A stretch of 10,317 nucleotides of DNA from Spirochaetales bacterium (GTDB taxonomy: Bacteria > Spirochaetota > Spirochaetia > SZUA-6 > DRHE01), in contig JAFGQJ010000085.1 in assembly GCA_016935715.1 (NCBI GenBank), positions 1-10,317 of the forward strand, written 5' to 3'. The translations under genes and the position numbers were made by a program. The notes below the pieces were generated by a model. The model was given only the letters and a program-made list of their open reading frames with translations, did no database searches and was not told where the DNA came from. Shown piece after piece: positions 1-6,166 of the stretch. How positions within the stretch are numbered: the stretch's first letter is position 1; each line of letters opens with the position of its first letter.

Positions 1-56
1 ATGACTCTACTAGATTTTCGGAATATTCGAGGCGCCCTGTACGATTTTCGAGAGGC

Positions 57-88
57 GATGCGGCTGCCGCATCTGGGCGGCTGCCGCC
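57..88 (-). repeat. Tandem GC-rich hairpins downstream of the NusG-like gene
   Basis: Two perfect inverted repeats lie side by side: 57-73 (8-bp arms around one central base) and 76-88 (6-bp arms around one base). Both contain the same 11-base core GCGGCTGCCGC, at 60-70 and 77-87. The two cores could also pair with each other into one longer stem with a single central mismatch and a 6-base loop. On the minus strand they begin about 10 bases after the NusG-like stop codon. No T-run follows, so this is not a standard intrinsic terminator. It may be a processing or pausing structure, or a target for an antitermination factor; that is inference. Confidence 0.5.
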
Positions 89-96
89 TCGGGGCC

Positions 97-660
97 TCAG
101 CTCCGCCCCGGCTTGCCATCCGTCGACTTGCCCCCCGGGGGGCTGTCCAGCGCCTTCTCCAGGGAGTCGAAGCCGAAATCGATCAGGAAGGAGTCCTCGT
201 AGAGCTCCAGCCGGACCCGGGCCCGTCCCTTTCGGCGGTCGACCTTGACGATGCGTCCCTCCATCCCCCGCAGCGGCCCGGAAACCACCCGGATCCGATT
301 GTCCTGGTCGAAGTAAACCCTGGATCGCTGAACGATCTCGCCGTAGGAGAGGAAGTGCAGGAGTATCTCCCTGTCCCTGGCGCTGAGGGGCTCGATATGC
401 TGGTTGTCCTTGAGATAGCGCAGGAAACCGGCGATGCGCTTCAGCGCCCAGTACAGCGGCGGGGGGATGGCTTCGGCCTGGAGGAAGAGGTAGCCGGGGA
501 AGATCGCGGCCACCGAGTCTTTCCATTGGCCCTTCCGCCGGATGCGCAGGGCCCTGCGCGGCCAGAACAACTGCTGCTCCGGAGCCCGGAGCACCTTGTC
601 GGCCTGTTGGAGATACTGCTTTTCTTTCCCGGTCCGCACCTGGATGACGAAAAATGCCAT
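97..660 (-). CDS. NusG-family specialised transcription elongation/antitermination factor (NGN + KOW)
   Basis: A 187-residue NusG paralog of the RfaH/UpxY/LoaP type. Family members bind RNA polymerase through the N-terminal NGN domain and modify elongation, often for one long operon. The NGN domain spans about residues 1-100, opening with MAFFVIQVRTGKE and carrying the hallmark FPGYLFL at 54-60. A KOW motif follows at about 123-150 (VVSGPLRGMEGRI). The C-terminal tail after residue 170 is polar. General NusG normally sits beside secE and ribosomal protein genes. None is present here, so a specialised paralog is more likely. The ATG at 658-660 is chosen because the family begins almost directly with this beta strand. 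An in-frame TTG at 673-675 would add five residues and has a weak GTGGA upstream, but it falls at or before the predicted transcription start. The target operon is not visible; the gene reads out of the left edge. The exact subfamily is uncertain. Confidence 0.88.
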   Translation of the reverse strand: MAFFVIQVRTGKEKQYLQQADKVLRAPEQQLFWPRRALRIRRKGQWKDSVAAIFPGYLFLQAEAIPPPLYWALKRIAGFLRYLKDNQHIEPLSARDREILLHFLSYGEIVQRSRVYFDQDNRIRVVSGPLRGMEGRIVKVDRRKGRARVRLELYEDSFLIDFGFDSLEKALDSPPGGKSTDGKPGRS

Positions 661-675
661 GGATGATAGGCACAA

Positions 676-703
676 AATATCATATCCACTCCTGGCCTTT
701 CAA
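676..703 (-). promoter_or_regulatory. Candidate promoter for the NusG-like gene
   Basis: On the minus strand a -35 like TTGAAA (698-703) is followed after 16 bases by GATATT (676-681), a 4/6 match to the -10 consensus. Transcription would start around 669, leaving a leader of only about ten bases before the ATG at 660 and no clear Shine-Dalgarno sequence. It lies in the 93-bp gap shared with the divergent gene starting at 754. Confidence 0.4.
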
Positions 704-753
704 TGCGTTTGCACCGATAATGGGTAAAAGGAACACACGGGGGCGGACCTTCC

Positions 754-1344
754 ATGAAATTCAGAGCGATCGTACTGCTCGTCCTGACTCTGACCGCGGC
801 GGTTGGTTTCAGCGAGACCTTCATGATCGTGGCCAGGGAAATCCGGGACGGGGAGGAGCTCCAGCGTCCCTTCGCCAGCCAGGAAGGCATGATCGAAGGC
901 ATGTTCGATCTGGGGTACGTGAGCTTCGACACGGGGCTCTACGCCCCCGCCGTGGACTGGGAGACTCTCGATTTTCGGGAACCTCTGGACATCGCCCGGC
1001 AAGGCCTGGCGCGGTACCTGCTGGCCGCCGAAGCTCATTCGATTACCGAACCCGGAAATCAGGCCGACCCGGAAAGCGTCGCGTCTACGGGATCTCGGGA
1101 GCCCGGGAAGCTGCAGGAACCGGCGCTGAAGATCCGTGTAACGGTGCGTTTCCACGTATTCGATGTCCACTCATCCCTGTGCCTCGGGGAGGGAGAGCTG
1201 GTCATGGACAATGAAGGGGCCGACGAGGCGGTGCTCACTTATTTCGAGTTTCTCCACTCCGCCGGCCGGGAAGTCGCCGCCAGGAGCATCGGGCTGGTCG
1301 AGGCATACGGAGGGCAGCAGCACCTGCGGGAAGAAGATTTTTGA
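754..1344 (+). CDS. Exported protein of unknown function
   Basis: A 196-residue protein that I do not recognise. Residues 1-20 form a typical signal peptide: MKFR, a hydrophobic core (AIVLLVLTLTAAVG), then a likely cleavage near GFS-ET. It is therefore probably periplasmic or surface-exposed. There is no lipobox; the only cysteine is C143. The mature part has an N-terminal segment rich in acidic residues and aromatics (about 40-75), a helical stretch (77-96), a polar Pro/Gly/Glu linker (97-122), and a predicted beta-rich stretch (125-151) before a C-terminal helix. No catalytic motif is visible. A GGA-containing sequence about 8 bases before the ATG is a modest ribosome-binding site. The SPOR gene follows after 63 bases on the same strand, so the two may be co-transcribed and share an envelope role; that is inference from position only. 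Confidence 0.75.
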   Translation: MKFRAIVLLVLTLTAAVGFSETFMIVAREIRDGEELQRPFASQEGMIEGMFDLGYVSFDTGLYAPAVDWETLDFREPLDIARQGLARYLLAAEAHSITEPGNQADPESVASTGSREPGKLQEPALKIRVTVRFHVFDVHSSLCLGEGELVMDNEGADEAVLTYFEFLHSAGREVAARSIGLVEAYGGQQHLREEDF

Positions 1345-1380
1345 GCTGTCCTCATAATCTCGCAATGGGAATCGACCGAT

Positions 1381-1406
1381 GTAAGAGAAGAGGGGATATC
1401 TCTTAC
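1381..1406 (+). promoter_or_regulatory. Perfect hairpin displaying the Shine-Dalgarno sequence of the SPOR gene
   Basis: The arms GTAAGAGA (1381-1388) and TCTCTTAC (1399-1406) are exact reverse complements around a 10-base loop. The loop holds AGAGGGG (1389-1395), the apparent Shine-Dalgarno sequence, and the 3' arm ends one base before the ATG at 1408. In mRNA the stem would put the ribosome-binding site in the loop and fold the bases beside the start codon. The same inverted repeat could instead be a DNA operator for a dimeric repressor. The repeat is seen directly; the function is inferred. Confidence 0.55.
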
Positions 1407-1407
1407 C

Positions 1408-2778
1408 ATGAGAACATGTAGACGAGGGCTTGCTATCATTCTGCTGTGCTCAGGCGTGCTCTGCGCCTTCGGCCAGCAGAGTCAACACTGGCAGGGAAAC
1501 GCCGCAGTGGCCCGCAGCGGGGAGTTCGCCTCCCCCGGTCTGTACGCCGCCTCCAACGCTTTCGCGCTGAACACCACCCTGATGGTTCAAAACGCCTCCA
1601 CCGGCCAGCGGGTCCAGGTCACGGTGGTCCAGCGCATCCAGGACGGGGGCAATATATTTCTTCTGCTCTCCGAAGAGGCCGGGACACGGATCGGATTGAG
1701 CGGTTCCCAGGTCATCCGCGTCCAGGCGAGCGAGGTCAGCGCGCTCGGAGATGAGCTGAGCGAGTCCATCCGGAACGAGGTGTACAGCTCTGACCCGGAT
1801 CTCAATCCCGCCGTGAGCGTGAGCGAAGAGCAGCTGCAGCCCGCAGCGCTGCCCGAGGAAGCGGAGCAGCCCCGGGATGTCGGGGCGCCGGTCGAGATCG
1901 CGGTCGGCGATGATTCCGAGGCGCAACCTCCCACCGAGGCGCAACCGACCCCTGAGGAGCAGCGGCTCCGGGAGCTCTCCGACCGGATCCCGCAGAAACA
2001 GCTGTACATGCCGCCGCGGCAGCAGGAGCTATACGCCCTGGAAACCGCTCCGGCCGAAGAGCCGCAGGTGGCGGAGGCCGTTGGGCCGGCCGAAGAGCCG
2101 GAGGCGGCGGAAGCGGAAGAGCCGCCCCGGGAGCCGGAGATCGAGGAACCGCTGCAGGAGGTGGCGGAGGCCGGTGAGCCGGCCGAAGAGCCGAAGGCGG
2201 TGGAGGAAGCCGAGACCGCCGCCGAAGCGCAGGAACAGCCCCCCCGGGTGACCATGCCCGAACCCGAAGTGTCGGATCAGCCCCTGGAAGTCGCGCTGCC
2301 GGGGCCGGAGGCGGAGGAAGCGGAGGAGCCCAGCCCCGAGGGAACACGCCTGCCGGTACCCGCCGAGGAGAGCCCCCTGACCGTGACTCCCGAGGAGCCG
2401 CCCACCGAAGTCGCGGCCGAACAGGCCCCGGCGGCCGCAGCGCTCCCTGAAGCGCAGGAGCGGCCGGAGCCGGTGGAAGAAGCCCCGGCAGTTGCAGCGC
2501 CCGCCGAAGCGCAGCCGCAGGTCGCGGTTTCCGGGCAGCCGCTGCCTTCCAAAAGCTATTTCGTACAGCTCGGCGCGTACTCCACCCGCGGTCTGGCCGA
2601 AAGGCTTGCCGGGGATCTCACGCCGAACTACTCGGTGACGATCCTGCCGGCCAGCTCGGGAGGCAGATACTTCTACAAGGTGCTGGTCGGACCGCTGAAC
2701 GTGGATGAGAGCGGCACCCTCCTGTATCAGTTCCGCTCCCGCGGGTTCAAAGATGCCTTCATCCAATACGTCGAGTAG
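1408..2778 (+). CDS. Secreted SPOR-domain protein with RlpA-like N-terminal barrel
   Basis: A 456-residue envelope protein. Residues 1-22 are a signal peptide, with likely cleavage after AFG; there is no proper lipobox. Residues about 31-108 resemble the double-psi beta-barrel of RlpA: LYAASNAFALNTTLMVQN, then TGQRVQVTVV, then RIGLSGSQVIRVQ. The His and Asp that make RlpA a lytic transglycosylase are not evident, so an enzymatic role is doubtful. Residues about 130-378 form a low-complexity, strongly acidic Pro/Glu/Ala linker that could span the periplasm. Residues about 381-456 are a SPOR domain (YFVQLGAYSTRGLAERLA, FYKVLVGPL, then GFKDAFIQYVE), which in known proteins binds glycan strands lacking stem peptides at division sites. 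The overall order barrel-linker-SPOR matches RlpA. A role in septation or wall remodelling is likely, but the barrel assignment is only moderately sure. Its end overlaps ligA by 26 bp. Confidence 0.85.
   Translation: MRTCRRGLAIILLCSGVLCAFGQQSQHWQGNAAVARSGEFASPGLYAASNAFALNTTLMVQNASTGQRVQVTVVQRIQDGGNIFLLLSEEAGTRIGLSGSQVIRVQASEVSALGDELSESIRNEVYSSDPDLNPAVSVSEEQLQPAALPEEAEQPRDVGAPVEIAVGDDSEAQPPTEAQPTPEEQRLRELSDRIPQKQLYMPPRQQELYALETAPAEEPQVAEAVGPAEEPEAAEAEEPPREPEIEEPLQEVAEAGEPAEEPKAVEEAETAAEAQEQPPRVTMPEPEVSDQPLEVALPGPEAEEAEEPSPEGTRLPVPAEESPLTVTPEEPPTEVAAEQAPAAAALPEAQERPEPVEEAPAVAAPAEAQPQVAVSGQPLPSKSYFVQLGAYSTRGLAERLAGDLTPNYSVTILPASSGGRYFYKVLVGPLNVDESGTLLYQFRSRGFKDAFIQYVE
1918..2193 (+). repeat. Internal direct repeats in the Pro/Glu/Ala linker
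   Basis: The 15-mer CCGGCCGAAGAGCCG, encoding the PAEEP unit, occurs at 2050-2064, 2086-2100 and 2179-2193. Around the last two copies a 40-base segment (2068-2107 and 2161-2200) differs at only three positions and keeps the reading frame (93 bp, 31 codons). Two 18-base units starting GAGGCGCAACC lie at 1918-1935 and 1936-1953. The repeats suggest the linker grew by in-frame duplication and may vary in length between strains. Confidence 0.7.
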
Positions 2779-4828
2779 TCCCGGGTACGAACAGGCGAAA
2801 CAGGAAATCGACGAGCTCTGCAGCAAGCTCAACCGTTACCAGCACGAGTACTACGTCCTCAGCCGGCCCACAGTCTCCGACAGGGAGTACGACCGCCTGT
2901 TCGATCGGCTGCGGAGGCTGGAGGCGGAGTTTCCCCGGCTGCGCCGCGCAGACTCGCCGACCCGGAGGGTGGGCTCGGACCTGACCCACGAGCTTCCGGA
3001 GGTCGCCCACACCATTCCGGTCCTCAGCCTCGACAAGGCCTACAGCGCGCAGGATCTCGACTCCTGGGTCACCAAGACCAGCAGGAACGCGGACCGGTCC
3101 CTCTCCTTCGTGGTGGAGGAGAAGATAGACGGAGCGTCGATCGTTCTGTACTACGAGGAGGGTTTGCTGGCCCGGGCCGTCACCCGCGGCAACGGCCTGG
3201 TGGGAAACGACGTGACCCCGAATGTCGAAACTATCCGGACCGTTCCGCTGCGCCTGGCCCGCGCCGAGACCCTGGCGGTGCGGGGGGAGATCTTTCTTCC
3301 CCTGAGCCTGTTCGACCGCATCAACTCCCGCCAGGAGACCCCCTACGCCAATCCCCGCAACCTGGCCGCCGGCACGCTGCGCCGCGTGAAGAGCGCGGAT
3401 GTCGCCGCCGTGCCCCTCGATATCCTTGTCTACGAGGGGTATTTCCCCTCCCCTCCCGCGACGCACGTCGAGGTTTTGGAGCGGCTGGAGGAGCTGGGTT
3501 TCAAGCTCAATCCGGACACGGCCGTTTTCACGCAGCGGCAGGATGCGGGGCACATCAGGGATCGGCACCCCTCCTGGACCGTCGGCGCCCCCGCCGAGAT
3601 CCCGGCGTATCTGCAGCTGGCCCGCCGGCGCAGGGCCGAGCGGGATTACGAGATCGACGGGCTGGTGGTGAAGGTGAACGAGCTGGAAGCCCGGCAGTCC
3701 CTGGGATTCACCGGTCACCATCCCCGCTGGGCGATCGCCTTCAAATTCGAAGCGCCTGAAGCCGAGTCGGTGGTGGAAAACATTGAGGTCCAGGTCGGCA
3801 GAACCGGCCGGATCACCCCGGTGGCGCGGATCAAGGCGGTGAAGCTCTCCGGCTCCACCATCTCCAATGCCACCCTGCACAACCAGGACTACGTGGACCT
3901 TCTCGAGCTGGCCGTGGGCGATCGTGTCAGCGTTTCCAAGAGGGGGGACGTGATCCCGGCGGTGGAACGGGTGGTGGAGAAGAACGAACAGGGCAACACC
4001 ACCTGGAAGATGCCTGAAACCTGCCCCTCCTGCGGAACCCGGTTGACCCGGGAGGGAGCCCACCAGTTCTGTCCGAACCCCGGCTGTCCCGATCAGATCC
4101 GCGGCCGGCTGCGCTTCTTCGCCGGCAGAAACCAGATGGACATAGACGGTCTGGGACCGGAAACCCTCGATCTGCTCGTCCGGCACGGGCTGGTGCGGGA
4201 CGTACAGGACCTCTACACCTTCGATCCCCAGGCCCTGCTCGAGCTTCCCGGGTTCAAGGAAAAGAAGGTGCGGCTGATACGGGAAGGATTGCGGAAGAGT
4301 AAAAAACGCGGCTACCGCAATGTTCTGGTATCCCTGGGCATCCCCGAGGTCGGACAGAAGGTGGTGGAGCTCCTGGTCGAAGGGGGGTATCCCGACATCG
4401 ACTCCCTGCTGGCCGCGGCCGAACGGCGGGAGCCCGAGGCGTTCACCCGCATACACGGCATCGGGGACAGGATTGCCCGGATACTGATAGAGGAGCTCGA
4501 CAGGCCTGAGATGCGGAGCCGTATCGCGGCGCTGCGGGCGGCCGGCCTGCGCTTCAGCGAAGAGGCAGCGGCGAAGCAGCGGAGCCTGCCCCAAACCTTC
4601 GAAGGCCAAACGTGGTGCGTCACCGGGAGCTTCGAGAGCTTCAAGCCCCGCGACCTGGCCATGGAGGAGATCAAGCGGCGGGGCGGCAGGGTAACCTCCG
4701 GGATCACCTCCCGGACCACTCACCTGCTGGCCGGGAGCGCAGCGGGAAGCAAACTGGAGAAGGCCCGGGAGCTGGGGGTGCGCGTCGTCGGGGAGGCGGA
4801 GTTCCTGGAAATGCTCGCCTCTCCCTGA
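2753..4828 (+). CDS. ligA: NAD-dependent DNA ligase LigA
   Basis: LigA seals nicks in duplex DNA during replication and repair, using NAD+ as the adenylate donor. The 691-residue product (E. coli: 671) is complete. Domain Ia holds HEYYVLSRPTVSDREYD (31-47). The adenylation domain carries the catalytic lysine K124 in EEKIDG, RGE at 177-179 and YANPRNLAAGTLR at 198-210. The OB fold follows at about 340-410 (VQVGRTGRITPVARI). Zinc is bound by C424, C427, C440 and C445. HhH motifs fill about 460-600, and a BRCT domain occupies 614-691 (WCVTGSFE). The start at 2753 is preferred because the helix leading into domain Ia begins soon after it. An upstream in-frame ATG at 2705 would add 16 residues and lie deeper inside the SPOR gene. 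No strong Shine-Dalgarno sequence is seen, which fits translational coupling to the preceding gene. One oddity is RGNG at 145-148, where most LigA proteins have RGDG. Confidence 0.97.
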   Translation: MPSSNTSSSPGYEQAKQEIDELCSKLNRYQHEYYVLSRPTVSDREYDRLFDRLRRLEAEFPRLRRADSPTRRVGSDLTHELPEVAHTIPVLSLDKAYSAQDLDSWVTKTSRNADRSLSFVVEEKIDGASIVLYYEEGLLARAVTRGNGLVGNDVTPNVETIRTVPLRLARAETLAVRGEIFLPLSLFDRINSRQETPYANPRNLAAGTLRRVKSADVAAVPLDILVYEGYFPSPPATHVEVLERLEELGFKLNPDTAVFTQRQDAGHIRDRHPSWTVGAPAEIPAYLQLARRRRAERDYEIDGLVVKVNELEARQSLGFTGHHPRWAIAFKFEAPEAESVVENIEVQVGRTGRITPVARIKAVKLSGSTISNATLHNQDYVDLLELAVGDRVSVSKRGDVIPAVERVVEKNEQGNTTWKMPETCPSCGTRLTREGAHQFCPNPGCPDQIRGRLRFFAGRNQMDIDGLGPETLDLLVRHGLVRDVQDLYTFDPQALLELPGFKEKKVRLIREGLRKSKKRGYRNVLVSLGIPEVGQKVVELLVEGGYPDIDSLLAAAERREPEAFTRIHGIGDRIARILIEELDRPEMRSRIAALRAAGLRFSEEAAAKQRSLPQTFEGQTWCVTGSFESFKPRDLAMEEIKRRGGRVTSGITSRTTHLLAGSAAGSKLEKARELGVRVVGEAEFLEMLASP

Positions 4829-4868
4829 TCCCTCGCCCACCGCACAGACCCGACCCGGCAAATAAATA

Positions 4869-4897
4869 TTGACGGCCCACTTCCTTCGGTTTACAGT
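4869..4897 (+). promoter_or_regulatory. Sigma70-type promoter of the nucleoside transporter operon
   Basis: TTGACG (4869-4874, 5/6 match to the -35) is followed after 17 bases by TACAGT (4892-4897, 4/6 match to the -10). An A/T-rich stretch (4860-4870) just upstream could act as an UP element. The start of transcription would be near 4904, giving a leader of about 33 bases, too short for a purine riboswitch. It sits in the 108-bp gap after ligA, in which I see no terminator for ligA. Confidence 0.6.
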
Positions 4898-4921
4898 TAG
4901 AGGAAATCAACTCGCACATGG

Positions 4922-4928
4922 AGGAGGT
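4922..4928 (+). promoter_or_regulatory. Strong Shine-Dalgarno sequence of the binding lipoprotein gene
   Basis: AGGAGGT lies 8 bases before the ATG at 4937, a near-ideal match and spacing. It decides the start in favour of 4937 over the out-of-frame ATG at 4918. It suggests high expression of the binding protein. Confidence 0.85.
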
Positions 4929-4936
4929 GGAAATCC

Positions 4937-6082
4937 ATGAAAAAAACGTTACTGCTGCTGCTCGTCATTTTGATGGCGGCGGCCGTTATGGGCTGCAAGA
5001 AAAAAGAGGCGGCCGAAGCGGCGCCGGAGGGTCCGAAGTACAAGGTCGGCATCGTCTTCGACGTGGGAGGACGGGGGGATCAGTCTTTCAACGACTCCGC
5101 CTACAACGGCATGAAGATGGTCGCCGAGCAGTACAGCGGCTACATCAAGGACGATCCGGACCAGGTAAATTTCGGCGGGGAGATCGAGCTCAAGTACCTG
5201 GAGCCCCAGGCCGGCGGCCAGGACCGGGAACAGCTGCTGCGGGCGCAGGCGGAAGATGGTTACGACCTGATGATCGGGGTGGGATTCCTGTTCACCGACG
5301 CCATCACCAAGGTGGCCGCGGATTTTCCGGATCAGCATTTCGGAATCATCGACGGCTTCATCCCTGATCTGAGTGCGGAAAGCAACATCACCTGTCTGAG
5401 CTTCGCGGAGCACGAGGGCTCCTTTCTGGTCGGCGCCATCGCCGGGCTGATGGATGACTCGGGCAAGGTCGGCTTCATCGGAGGCATGGACATCCCCCTG
5501 ATCCACAAGTTCCACGGGGGGTACTACGCCGGGGCCATGTACGTGAAGGAAGCGCTGCGCAGTCCCAGCGCCCTGCTGGGCCAGTACTGCGGGAAGGACC
5601 CCGGAGCGTTCAACGATCCCAAGACCGCCGAGAGCATCGCGGTGAACTTCTTCAACCAGGGCGCTTCGATCATCTACCATGCGGCGGGCGGATCCGGGGC
5701 GGGCCTGTTCAAGGCGGCCAAGGACATGAAGAAGTGGGCCATCGGCGTGGACTCCGACCAGGGGATGATCTACGCGACCAGCGACAACCCGGAGGAGCAG
5801 GCCATGGCGGAGTATATCCTGACCTCCATGCTCAAGCGCGTGGACAACGCGGTGTACCTCACCGCCGAGGAGCTGATCGAGACGGGCAAGGTCACCGGCG
5901 GCTACCACGAGTTCGGCCTGGATGACGACGGAGTGGGGTACGCCGTCAACGAGTACAACCGCGACAAGCTGGAGCCGGTCATGGCCCAGGTCGATCAGAT
6001 CAAGGAACGGATCATCAACGGTGAGATCACCGTGCCCGATGACGACGCCAAGGTCAGGGAGTGGGCCGAGGCAACCTTCTAG
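4937..6082 (+). CDS. BMP-family (PnrA-like) nucleoside-binding lipoprotein of an ABC transporter
   Basis: A 381-residue substrate-binding lipoprotein of the BMP/Med/TmpC family. Characterised members (T. pallidum PnrA, Borrelia BmpA relatives) bind purine nucleosides. Residues 1-20 are a lipoprotein signal with lipobox VMGC, so C20 would be lipidated and anchored in the membrane. A charged Lys/Glu/Ala tether (21-35) leads to the type-1 periplasmic binding fold. Family landmarks are VGIVFDVGGRGDQSFNDSAY (37-56), the region around EHEGSFLVGAIAGLM (158-172), VGFIGGMD (178-185), HAAGGSGAGLFKAA (248-261) and IGVDSDQ (269-275). The next three genes supply the ATPase and both permeases. Purine nucleoside uptake is the best guess; another small ligand cannot be excluded from sequence alone. 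The terminator after it suggests it is made in excess over the membrane parts. Confidence 0.92.
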   Translation: MKKTLLLLLVILMAAAVMGCKKKEAAEAAPEGPKYKVGIVFDVGGRGDQSFNDSAYNGMKMVAEQYSGYIKDDPDQVNFGGEIELKYLEPQAGGQDREQLLRAQAEDGYDLMIGVGFLFTDAITKVAADFPDQHFGIIDGFIPDLSAESNITCLSFAEHEGSFLVGAIAGLMDDSGKVGFIGGMDIPLIHKFHGGYYAGAMYVKEALRSPSALLGQYCGKDPGAFNDPKTAESIAVNFFNQGASIIYHAAGGSGAGLFKAAKDMKKWAIGVDSDQGMIYATSDNPEEQAMAEYILTSMLKRVDNAVYLTAEELIETGKVTGGYHEFGLDDDGVGYAVNEYNRDKLEPVMAQVDQIKERIINGEITVPDDDAKVREWAEATF

Positions 6083-6100
6083 CGTGAAAGGGTAAGCCCG

Positions 6101-6139
6101 GCGGGACGGACCGATCTTTCGGACCGTCCCGCTTTTTTT
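6101..6139 (+). terminator. Intrinsic terminator/attenuator inside the transporter operon
   Basis: A 9-bp GC-rich stem (GCGGGACGG at 6101-6109 with CCGTCCCGC at 6124-6132) continues through one A-A mismatch into four more pairs and a TCTT loop. It is followed at once by seven T residues (6133-6139). This is a textbook Rho-independent terminator. It lies 18 bases after the lipoprotein stop and 27 bases before the ATPase start. That leaves little room for another promoter, so the downstream genes probably depend on read-through. Confidence 0.9.
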
Positions 6140-6166
6140 CCCTAACTCGGACACAGGAGCTTAGAG

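Noticed and set aside
13..50. Direct repeat GATTTTCG at 13-20 and 43-50
   Set aside because: Eight bases twice is too short to call a repeat element, although the second copies of nearby bases also match partly. It is most likely chance in an intergenic stretch.
1..666. 221-codon plus-strand open frame at the left edge
   Set aside because: It lies opposite the NusG-like gene, whose NGN and KOW motifs are clear, and has no family features of its own.
693..721. Plus-strand promoter for the exported protein gene (GATAAT at 716-721)
   Set aside because: The -10 match is fair, but the best-spaced -35 (TGGCCT) matches at only three of six positions.
2759..4861. 700-codon open frame on the minus strand across ligA
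   Set aside because: It is antisense to the complete, well-conserved ligA. High GC content keeps stop codons rare in this frame, and the translation shows no recognisable domain.
4898..4936. Purine riboswitch in front of the nucleoside transporter operon
   Set aside because: The predicted leader is only about 33 bases long and shows no three-way-junction pattern.
4918..5367. ATG at 4918 opening a 149-codon frame or a leader peptide
   Set aside because: It is out of frame with the lipoprotein gene, and the strong Shine-Dalgarno sequence lies after this ATG and points to 4937. The translation is a frame-shifted copy of the lipoprotein.
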